Below the pieces are notes generated by a model. It was not told the origin of the DNA and did no database searches. It saw only the letters and a program-made list of their open reading frames with translations. Positions 22,470-30,730 of a stretch of DNA of 64,000 nucleotides are shown piece by piece. Origin of the DNA: Rebecca billardiae RCC1528 (Eukaryota; Haptophyta); assembly GCA_965240325.2 (NCBI GenBank), contig OZ251245.1, positions 1,339,883-1,403,882 on the forward strand, given 5' to 3'. The position numbers were made by a program, and so were the translations under genes. The stretch's first letter is position 1. Every line of letters begins with the position of its first letter.

Positions 22470-22968
22470 GCGCCCGCGCCCGCAATGCGCCCGCGCCCAG
22501 CCGGGCAGCCGCGCGCCGCCCGCTCCGGCTTGGCCCGGACGACTGGCGGCCGCGCGTCGGGCCGCCGGCCGCACGCGGACGACTGCGCCGGCTTCGTTCG
22601 CGCGGCGCGTGATGACCAACGCGCTACGACTGTGATGATGACCATCAGCGCTCGCACGCCAGGCCACGGCCGCGGCTCTTGAGCAGTGTGCTCGCCCGTG
22701 CGCCTCGGCTGAAGTGACGCACTGAAGCATGCGATCGCGAGCGGCGCGGAAAAACAAATAAACTATACGGCCCACGGCCCGCCCTGGTGTTGTACAGTTT
22801 ACCGGATAAGAATAAGAGACGCACACAGCTCATCTTATTCTTAGTACCGTGTTCAGTGTTGTACAAGTCGTTGCCACTGCCACTGGTTGGACGTCGTCCC
22901 TCCGACCCGCCTTCGCGAGCCTCCGACCCCGCCTCCGCCGTCCATTGCACGCTCATCAATCACGCCCG
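22470..22968. other. Intergenic region between eIF3c and the AP2 gene
   Basis: It contains the eIF3c 3' region, including an AATAAA at 22757-22762 (about 290 bases after the stop, perhaps too far to be the main signal), and the leader of the AP2-type gene. No gene is seen. Confidence 0.45.
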
Positions 22969-23967
22969 ATGGCGGAGGAGGCACCAGCGGACAGGAGCTA
23001 CGTGGGCCTGCGCCACGGCGGCCCGGGCAGGACGCTGTGGTACGCGCAAGTCCAGCGCCTCGGCGCGTCGTACAAGTCGCGGCTGTGCAGCAGCCGCGTG
23101 GAGGCCGCGCGGCTGTACGACGACCTCGTGCGCGAGCACGGCCTCGTGGGCGTGAAGGCACTCAACTTCCCGTGCGAAGGCGAGCCCCAGCCGGCACCGA
23201 GGACTGCGAAGCGAACCGTCGAGTACGACGACGAAACTACGGACGACGACTATCCTGAGATGACCCTGGTGACGCCCGGCAAGCGAGCGCGTGCGCGGCG
23301 GGGAGAGGACGACCCGAGCTACGCGCCGGGCGATGAGCAGAGCTCCGCGCGGCTGGTGACGCTGCCCAAGAAACGCAGCCGCGCGCGCAAAGCGAGCAAG
23401 TACGCGGGCGTGTGCTTCAACGCCGTGAACCGCGAGGAGGTGGCGTGGAAGGCGACGGTGACCGACAAGAGGCGCAAGCAGCACTGGACGCAGAGCTACC
23501 CGACCGAGGAGGAGGCCGCGCGCGGCCATGATGAGCTCGTGCGCGCGCTGCAGCTGGTGGGCAGCCGGCCGCTCAACTTCCCGCGCCCGGGTGAGTGCGT
23601 GCCCAAGCCGGTCGCCAAGCGTAGCCCGTACATCGGCGTGTACTGCGCCGTACCAGAGTGTGCGCGCATCAGGGGGTCGGGGCGCATGTGGTACGCGCTG
23701 CTGACACAGGGCGGCGTCGTCAAGAGGTCCGCCTCCTGCTTCGCCACACCGCACGAGGCGGCGAAGGCGTACGACGCGCTCGTGCGCAGGCACGGGCTCG
23801 AGGCGACGAGGCCGCTCAACTTCCCGGACGAGGGCCATCCTGCCAATCCTGCGCAGCACTTGAACCAGCAGGCGGCGTCGGCAGGCCCGGGGCCGGAGGC
23901 GCAGGTGGAGCAGCGCCGCCAGCGGAGTGATGACGATGAGACGACCGACAATGACGACTACACATGA
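22969..23967 (+). CDS. Protein with three AP2/ERF-like domains
   Basis: A 332-residue single-exon frame from ATG 22969; the frame extends upstream only to a GTG at 22849. Three repeats of ~60 residues lie at 11-68, 145-205 and 221-286. Each starts Y(V/A/I)GV or YVGL, has a central W(Y/K)A strand, an EAA(R/K)xxDxLVR helix and ends in (A/P)LNFP. This is the AP2/ERF DNA-binding fold layout (three strands then a helix, with terminal LNFP); tandem divergent AP2 domains are common in microalgae. Basic stretches (PGKRARARR, PKKRSRARK) may be nuclear localisation signals. An acidic motif DDETTD occurs twice, between repeats 1 and 2 and at the extreme C-terminus. A transcription-factor role is inferred; the target is unknown. 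Confidence 0.85.
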   Translation: MAEEAPADRSYVGLRHGGPGRTLWYAQVQRLGASYKSRLCSSRVEAARLYDDLVREHGLVGVKALNFPCEGEPQPAPRTAKRTVEYDDETTDDDYPEMTLVTPGKRARARRGEDDPSYAPGDEQSSARLVTLPKKRSRARKASKYAGVCFNAVNREEVAWKATVTDKRRKQHWTQSYPTEEEAARGHDELVRALQLVGSRPLNFPRPGECVPKPVAKRSPYIGVYCAVPECARIRGSGRMWYALLTQGGVVKRSASCFATPHEAAKAYDALVRRHGLEATRPLNFPDEGHPANPAQHLNQQAASAGPGPEAQVEQRRQRSDDDETTDNDDYT

Positions 23968-24212
23968 GACGTCGTGTCTCAGACTCTCATCACGACTTAT
24001 TGCTCCGGCCCGCAGACGCAGTGAGCGCGCATCACCCGGTGAGAGCAGTAGCCTTGGCTGCGCTTATACCATTCAGGCGGGCATTGCCGGGTTGCACCCG
24101 GCAATGCTGCATTCACCCCGGTCCTACCGGAATGCAGGGCTCGCCCCGCTGGCCTACAGCTCTGTGACCGTCAGCGCCGCGCGCCACATACCAGGCCACC
24201 ACGACTTCATCA

Positions 24213-24572
24213 ATACTGCTGCACGCATGATGGTACCAGTAGTGACAGAGTACTGGCGGTACCGTGCTGCTCGCATGGTATGGTACTGCTGCGCGCATGG
24301 TATGGTACTGCTGCGTGCATGATGGTATGGTACTGCTGCGCGCATGGTATGGTACTGCTGTGCGCATGGTAGTATGGTACTCTGCTGCACGCATCGGATC
24401 AGGAGTATGTACTGCTGCTGCGCGCATGGTATGGTACTGCCGCGTGCATGGTATGGTACTGCTGCACGCATGATGGTATGGTACTGGCGGTACTGCTGCG
24501 CGCATGGTATGGCACTGCTGTGCGCATGGTATGGTACTGCTGCGTGCATGGTATGCCGTACTGCTGCACGCA
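24213..24572 (+). repeat. Degenerate minisatellite, unit about 20 bases (GCATGGTATGGTACTGCTGC)
   Basis: About fifteen imperfect units built from GCATGGTATGGTACTGCTGC with variants (GCATGATGG, TGGCGG). It lies downstream of the AP2 gene. Several open frames cross it on both strands but have only repeat-derived composition. Confidence 0.85.
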
Positions 24573-24584
24573 AGACTACAAGCG

Positions 24585-24652
24585 CGCAGGTGGTGGGAGC
24601 CGCAAGCAGAAGCAAGCGCGCAGGTGGTGGGAGTGCTCGCAGGTGGTGGGAG
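24585..24652 (+). repeat. Three copies of CGCAGGTGGTGGGAG
   Basis: Exact copies at 24585-24599, 24619-24633 and 24638-24652 are separated by CAAGCAGAAGCAAG-type spacers. It is short non-coding repetition next to the larger minisatellite. Confidence 0.8.
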
Positions 24653-25150
24653 AAGCAAGAAGCAGCAGCTCGAAGCAGCAGGCACTCCGATGCGGCACCT
24701 CCCGAAGCTGCTGCATCCTTCTGACCGCCCGTGGTTTGCGGACCGGAAGCGTCCGCGACTGCGAGCCGCACGCGCACGCGGTGCGCGCAGCGGTCATGGC
24801 GCTGGGTCCGGCGAGCAGCCGGGGTGAGGTTCAGGTACGAGGGGCACACACTATTCCGCATGCGCCTTGGCACCGACCACGCGCCGCATCCACTGGGAGA
24901 TCTGCGGCCGCAAGAAGCGCGCGCCTTGGCGAGGGCGAAGCATCGTAGACCCGCCTGCGCGCAGTGCTTCCGCACCGCCGGCCGGGGCGGTCCGGCACTG
25001 CTTGCTTGGTGTTTGTCCGGCTTCCTCAGCATCATGACATCATCACAGTCCTCACTCCTTCACCGATCACTGTGCACCGATCTCTTGAAGGGAGCGAGCA
25101 ACGGCGGAGGACGAAGCTGAAGCAGTGTGCTCTTGCCGAACCGCGTGGTC

Positions 25151-25750
25151 GGCACACACTGGCACACACTGGCACACACTGGCACACACTGGCACACACT
25201 GGCACACACTGGCACACACTGGCACACACTGGCACACACTGGCACACACTGGCACACACTGGCACACACTGGCACACACTGGCACACACTGGCACACACT
25301 GGCACACACTGGCACACACTGGCACACACTGGCACACACTGGCACACACTGGCACACACTGGCACACACTGGCACACACTGGCACACACTGGCACACACT
25401 GGCACACACTGGCACACACTGGCACACACTGGCACACACTGGCACACACTGGCACACACTGGCACACACTGGCACACACTGGCACACACTGGCACACACT
25501 GGCACACACTGGCACACACTGGCACACACTGGCACACACTGGCACACACTGGCACACACTGGCACACACTGGCACACACTGGCACACACTGGCACACACT
25601 GGCACACACTGGCACACACTGGCACACACTGGCACACACTGGCACACACTGGCACACACTGGCACACACTGGCACACACTGGCACACACTGGCACACACT
25701 GGCACACACTGGCACACACTGGCACACACTGGCACACACTGGCACACACT
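25151..25750 (+). repeat. Perfect decamer array, 60 copies of GGCACACACT
   Basis: Sixty consecutive identical units followed by one shortened unit (GGCACACTGG) at the inner edge. Such homogeneity implies recent expansion or strong homogenisation. The 10-base period gives long pseudo-proteins in every frame on both strands, which are not genes. Confidence 0.97.
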
Positions 25751-26176
25751 GGCACACTGGCGAAAGCGAGCCTCCCCAAGGGTGGTTGCTCAGGGTCGCC
25801 GACTCCAGCGGAGTCCGGCGCCGGAACTTCACCTCCGATTTTTTGCGGCGGCGCGGCGTGCGGGGCCGCCGCCGCTGTGGCGGGCCGCTCGGGGCGTGCA
25901 CGGCGTGGGCTCGTGCGGCCGCTGCCGCGCACGCCGAGCGATCCGGCGCGGGCTCGCGGCTTGTCGATGGCCTCGCGCGCCGCAGCGCGGCGCGCGCCTT
26001 GCCTAGCTTCGCCTGTCTCGCGCCTTGGCCGCCGTGCACGCGTGCGCCGCCAAACCGCAAGCTCGGCATAGCTCTCAGCCGAGCGTGCACGTGCCTTGCG
26101 CGACGCGACGCGGGCATTGCCGGCGGGTGATGTAGCCGTAGTGCGAGCGCGCGTCGTGAAGCCTCGACGCGGATCG

Positions 26177-26468
26177 TGAGTGTCTTCAACGTCTCGGTCA
26201 GCTGTCGACAACAGCTGACGGCACCAACCACCAATGGACACCACGGTCCGCTCCGTTGAACGACTCTCAGGGCTATCGCGACGCTGCAACTCGTGAAGAC
26301 TAGTCGAGCGTTGTTGTCAAGAAACACACGCCACTATGTCATGCGTGCGGGCCTTGCGTGACGATGCGACATGACGATCGCCCCGGCAAGAGAGTCAGTC
26401 GTCAAGCTTTGAGCACTGCTCAACGCACAGATGGTCCACGCGCGTACGCGGCATCGTCTCATTGCTCT
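26177..26468. other. Unique central spacer of the large inverted repeat
   Basis: These 292 bases separate the arms. The spacer holds a small hairpin (TCAGCTGT 26198-26205, ACAGCTGA 26211-26218) and no frame worth calling. It is less GC-rich than the arms. Confidence 0.7.
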
Positions 26469-26884
26469 CGATCCGCGCCGAGGCTTCACGACGCGCGCTC
26501 GCACTACGGCTACATCGCCCGCTGGCAATGCCCGCGTCGCGTCGCGCAAGGCACGTGCACGCTCGGCTGAGAGCTATGCCGAGCTTGCGGTTTGGCGGCG
26601 CACGCGTGCACGGCGGCCAAGGCGCGAGACAGGCGAAGCTAGGCAAGGCGCGCGCCGCGCTGCGGCGCGCGAGGCCATCGACAAGCCGCGAGCCCGCGCC
26701 GGATCGCTCGGCGTGCGCGGCAGCGGCCGCACGAGCCCACGCCGTGCACGCCCCGAGCGGCCCGCCACAGCGGCGGCGGCCCCGCACGCCGCGCCGCCGC
26801 AAAAAATCGGAGGTGAAGTTCCGGCGCCGGACTCCGCTGGAGTCGGCGACCCTGAGCAACCACCCTTGGGGAGGCTCGCTTTCG

Positions 26885-27406
26885 CCAGTGTGCCAGTGTG
26901 TGCCAGTGTGTGCCAGTGTGTGCCAGTGTGTGCCAGTGTGTGCCAGTGTGTGCCAGTGTGTGCCAGTGTCGTGTGCCAGTGTGTGCCAGTGTGTGCCAGT
27001 GTGTGCCAGTGTGTGCCAGTGTGTGCCAGTGTGTGCCAGTGTGTGCCAGTGTGTGCCAGTGTGTGCCAGTGTGTGCCAGTGTGTGCCAGTGTGTGCCAGT
27101 GTGTGCCAGTGTGTGCCAGTGTGTGCCAGTGTGTGCCAGTGTGTGCCAGTGTGTGCCAGTGTGTGCCAGTGTGTGCCAGTGTGTGCCAGTGTGTGCCAGT
27201 GTGTGCCAGTGTGTGCCAGTGTGTGCCAGTGTGTGCCAGTGTGTGCCAGTGTGTGCCAGTGTGTGCCAGTGTGTGCCAGTGTGTGCCAGTGTGTGCCAGT
27301 GTGTGCCAGTGTGTGCCAGTGTGTGCCAGTGTGTGCCAGTGTGTGCCAGTGTGTGCCAGTGTGTGCCAGTGTGTGCCAGTGTGTGCCAGTGTGTGCCAGT
27401 GTGTGC

Positions 27407-27410
<4 letters not shown>
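26885..27410 (+). repeat. Decamer array in opposite orientation (GTGTGCCAGT)n, about 52 copies
   Basis: Reverse complement of the left array, with the same shortened unit at its inner edge. It is perfect except for a 3-base insertion (CGT) near 26970. It is shorter than the left array by about eight units. Confidence 0.96.
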
Positions 27411-27452
<42 letters not shown>

Positions 27453-27460
27453 GTGTGTGT

Positions 27461-27505
<45 letters not shown>
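27411..27505 (+). repeat. (GT)n dinucleotide run with two interruptions
   Basis: This run directly continues the right decamer array at its outer end and has no counterpart beyond the left array. It probably arose by slippage from the GTGTG part of the decamer. Confidence 0.95.
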
Positions 27506-27508
<3 letters not shown>

Positions 27509-27900
27509 GGGGAGTCGACTGCTGACAGATTGCACGAAAAACCGTTGGCCCCAATTGGGATCTGACTAAACTGTATTCCTCGGGATACCTATTGGAAGGC
27601 CATCAACTTTGTAAGAATCACCGGACGGACTTCGCGTGTCCTACCGGAAAACTCGCTCCGCTCGCATGCTTGTTCTGACAGAACAACCAATGCGAGCGGG
27701 GCTCGCGATTATTAGTCGCGCGGCATCGCAGGCCGCGAGCAGCAGTCATCCGGCCATCGGCCGCATCGCCGGCATCGCGGGCCACTCGGCCGGGAACGGA
27801 GCACTCAGTGATGCTATATACTACACGCGAAGCTATATATACTAATAATACTTGAGGCACGCCCGGTCCCACGAGTCCGGGGCACCTCGGGCCGCGCCGC

Positions 27901-28036
27901 CTACACCCGCCGCCGTGCGGCAGCGGGCTGCGGCTGCTGCGATGGGGCGCCGCGCCGGCGCTTGCGCTTGCGCCGGGGCTGCCGCGGCTGCGCCAGGCCG
28001 TGCTGGCTCCGCTCGGCCGGCTCGTCCTCCCCGCGC

Positions 28037-28071
<35 letters not shown>

Positions 28072-29649
28072 CGCCGCCGCGTTTGCATCGGGCGTCGGGC
28101 GCGGCTCGCGGTGGCCCGAGCCGCGGCCTCGGCCGCGCTGGCTCGGAGCGCCGCCGGGCGGGCGCGGCCGCTCGGTCGGCGGCGCGGCGCGCCCCCGGCC
28201 GCGCCCGGCGCCGCCACGGCCGGTGCCGCGCGAGGGGGGGGGGGCGCCCGCCGTGCCGCGCGCCGCGCGCGGCGTGGCCTGGGCGGGCGCGGCGGGCGCG
28301 GGCGCGTCGTCGTCGGGCGCGTCCGCGGCGCACGCGCGCACGACCGCGTCGAGCTCCGCGTCGCCGATGGGCCAGGCGGCCGCGGCGCGCGCGCTCTGCA
28401 GCACACACAGCGTGCTGTCTGCGGCCGAGCGCTGCAGCCGCGCGCCCCCGCCGCCTTGGCCGTGCAGCGCGCGCGCGTGCGCGTTGCCAGGCACAAAGGC
28501 GTGCTCGGCGGCGCGCAGCCGGCGCACGCCCACGGCGCACGGCGCGCGGACGAGCGCGCGCCACGCGGGCTGCGCGGGCGCGTACGGCAGCAGTACGCAC
28601 GCGCCGAGCGCCCTCCCCTCCTTCTGCGCCTCCTGCACGCACGTGAGCAGGGTCAGTACCGCGCCGTGCAGCAGCGCCCACTCGTACGGCGGGTTGGCCT
28701 GCACCATGCCAAAGCGGGGCGCCCAGTGGCCGGGGGGCGGCGGCGCGGGGGGCGGCGTGCACGCGAAGGGCGCCGCCCCGCCGAACGGCCCGTCCACGTC
28801 CGGGTGCGCCGTGCCGAAGCGCGGCCAGTGCGCGTTGAGCGCGGAGGCGAAGCACTCGTGCCGCGCGCCCGCGAGCGCGCGCAGCGCGCGCAGCGCGGCC
28901 GGCGGCAGCGCGGCCTGCATGCCGCCGGCGCGGGGCTGGCCGCCGGCGGCGAGCGCGGCGTAGCGCGCGAGCACGCAGAAGCCCGCCTCCTCGAACGAGG
29001 CCGGCGGCGCCGCCGCCGCGCACGCCGCCGCGGGCCGCGCGCGCCGCCGCGCCGCCTCGGCCTCGTGCCGCGCGCGCAGCCGCGCCCACGCGGCGCGCGT
29101 GCACGCGCACTGCTCGCCCGCGCACGCGACGAGCAGCTCGGCGTCGGGCTCGGCGGCGCGCGGGCGAACGGTCACGTCCGCGCGGCGCGCCTCGGGCGGC
29201 CCGCGCTCGAGCCGCGCCGCGTGCGCGCGCACCTGCGCGGCGAGCGCGGCCGAGCGCTCGCCGAGCGCCGCGCACAGCGCGCGCGCGTCCGCGCGCCCGG
29301 CGGCGCGCAGCGCGCGCTCGAGCTCGCCGCCCTCGCGCGCCTCGGGGCCGGAGGGCAGGACGGGGTCGAGCTCCGCCACGCCGCGCGCGCCGGCGCCCCG
29401 CGCGCGCGCCCCCTCGCGCTCGGCGTGCAGCCGCGCGTGCGTCCAGTCCTCGAGCGCCGTCGCCCAGCGCGCCGCGCGCCCGAGCGCGGGCGCGATCGCC
29501 GCGGCGAAGTGCTCGGCGAGCGCGCGCGCGGCGCGCAGGCGGGCCGCTTCGACCGGCGCGCAGGCCGCCGGGCGGTGCGCCATCGCCGCCGCGTGCGCCG
29601 CGTCCAGCTCGCGATCGAACGCGTCCTCATCGTCGTCGGCGGCCGCCAT
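27901..29649 (-). CDS. PCIF1-type protein (FACT/WW-domain-binding family; cap-adjacent m6Am methyltransferase fold)
   Basis: A 582-residue single-exon frame from ATG 29649 (an in-frame GTG lies at 29655). Seen: an Ala/Arg-rich helical N-terminal half; the conserved core HECFASALNAHW (~260-272), HPDVDGPFGG (~280-289) and the catalytic-type NPPY motif at ~319-322 followed by a hydrophobic strand; then a low-complexity RG-rich and poly-Ala basic C-terminus ending RRKRKRRR, a likely nuclear signal. Known: PCIF1 (CAPAM) methylates N6 of cap-adjacent 2'-O-methyladenosine and contains NPPF; ECFASPLN and PDVD.PFG blocks are family hallmarks. I see no N-terminal WW domain, so recruitment to RNA polymerase II may differ. 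Divergent from SDE2 with 107 bases between starts. Confidence 0.82.
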
Positions 29650-29756
29650 GAGCACGCGGCCGGACTGGCGAGCATCGAGCCGGACGTGGTGGCTCGGGGC
29701 TTATGACTAAATACGGCTCGAGCCCCCTTCCTCTGCCCCCCCTCCGCCTCTCCGCC
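29650..29756. promoter_or_regulatory. Very short divergent promoter region (PCIF1-type / SDE2)
   Basis: Only 107 bases lie between the two ATG codons. It includes a TTATGACTAAATACGG segment that is AT-richer than its surroundings and a CT-rich stretch just before the SDE2 start. Both transcripts must start here or inside the other gene. Confidence 0.45.
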
Positions 29757-30611
29757 ATGAGCCTGCTCGTAACGCGGCTCGACGGCTCGACGCTGTGCGT
29801 CCGCACGGGCGGCAAGCCCATGGGCGTGTCGGCGCTGATGGAGGCCATCGCCGACGCCGAGGGCGTGCCGCCGTCCGAGCAGCGCCTCGTGCGCGGCGGC
29901 AAGGAGCTGCGCGCGGGGCCGGGCGAGCCGCTGCTGAGCGGGCCGCTGCCGCCCGTCACGCTGTGCCTGCGCATCTGCGGTGGGAAGGGCGGGTTCGGCG
30001 CGATGCTGCGGGGCAAGGCGCTCGCCGCCGGCCAGAGGAAGACCACCAACTTCGACGCGTGCCGCGACCTGAACGGCGTGCGGCTGCGCGCGGTGCAGAC
30101 GGAGAAGCGCATCGCCGAGTGGAAAGCGCAGCAGGAGAAGAAGGCGCGCGCGCGCGGCGCGGCGGGCGGCGTGGCGGCGGGCACGCAGCCGGCCGCGGCT
30201 GGCCTCGCCGACGCCGCCGGCTCGGCCTCCGCCGACGCGTCCGCCGCCTTCGACCTCGACGGCTACTACGAGGCGAACGAGGCGAAGCGCGAGGGCACCG
30301 CGTCCGCGGTCGCGGCCGGGCTCAGGGCGAAGCGGCAGCGCGACGAGCTGGAGGAGACGGTGCGCGAGGCGGCGGCGCTCGAGGGCGCCCCGGTGGGGCT
30401 CGCCGCGGGCGCGCCCGCGGGCGCGCCCGCGCAGGCACTCGCCGGCGGGGCCGCCAAGGCGGCGCGGGTCGGGCCCGCCGCCGCGGCCGCCCCCGGCTCG
30501 ACCGCCGCGCGCAAGGCGCCGGCCGCGCCGCCCGCGACGGCGTGCGCGAGCAAGTGGACGGTGCTCGACGAGCCGTCGTCCGGCGACGATGACGACTCGG
30601 ATGAGGAGTAG
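29757..30611 (+). CDS. SDE2: SDE2-like protein: ubiquitin-like N-terminus with GGKGG processing site
   Basis: A 284-residue single-exon frame from ATG 29757. Residues 1-76 form a ubiquitin-like fold ending CGG; the hallmark [11 protein letters not shown] follows at 75-85, then [16 protein letters not shown] (96-111) and a basic [15 protein letters not shown] helix. The middle is Ala-rich; the C-terminus is acidic ([14 protein letters not shown]). Known: SDE2 is cleaved after the first GG by deubiquitinases, exposing an N-terminal Lys on the processed protein, which works in pre-mRNA splicing and, in animals, replication-stress responses. All processing residues are present. There is no C-terminal SAP-like domain as in vertebrates, so it resembles the shorter fungal type. 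Confidence 0.93.
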   Translation: MSLLVTRLDGSTLCVRTGGKPMGVSALMEAIADAEGVPPSEQRLVRGGKELRAGPGEPLLSGPLPPVTLCLRICGGKGGFGAMLRGKALAAGQRKTTNFDACRDLNGVRLRAVQTEKRIAEWKAQQEKKARARGAAGGVAAGTQPAAAGLADAAGSASADASAAFDLDGYYEANEAKREGTASAVAAGLRAKRQRDELEETVREAAALEGAPVGLAAGAPAGAPAQALAGGAAKAARVGPAAAAAPGSTAARKAPAAPPATACASKWTVLDEPSSGDDDDSDEE

Positions 30612-30730
30612 CGCCGCCCGCGGCGAGGGCCGTCGGCGGGCCGTTGACCACCACTGAGACTGTCGGCGCCGGCGCCTGAAGCCGACTGTGCCACAAGCGC
30701 CCCGCGGGCGCGGTACGGCGGAGTATCGGC

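Larger units (their letters stand above)
25151..27410. repeat. Large inverted repeat (foldback-like) with tandem arrays at its outer ends
   Basis: The left arm (25151-26176) and right arm (26469-27410) are reverse complements around a centre at ~26322. The inner, non-array parts (25761-26176 and 26469-26884) are 416 bases each with no net insertion or deletion and only about three mismatches seen, all near the inner end. Outside them each arm continues into a decamer array, in opposite orientation on the two sides. Arms made of short direct repeats flanking a small unique middle are the known architecture of foldback transposons, but no transposase frame and no clear target-site duplication is visible. 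A recombination-derived palindrome is the alternative. Confidence 0.85.

Noticed and set aside
25151-27505. Telomeric or CRISPR array interpretation of the decamer
   Set aside because: The unit is not a known telomere repeat, both orientations occur internally, and there are no unique spacers.
25032-27569. Long frames reading THWHTLAHTG or CVPVCASVCQ repeats on both strands
   Set aside because: A ten-base repeat has no stop in several frames, so any frame through it looks long. There is no non-repetitive protein sequence with a domain.
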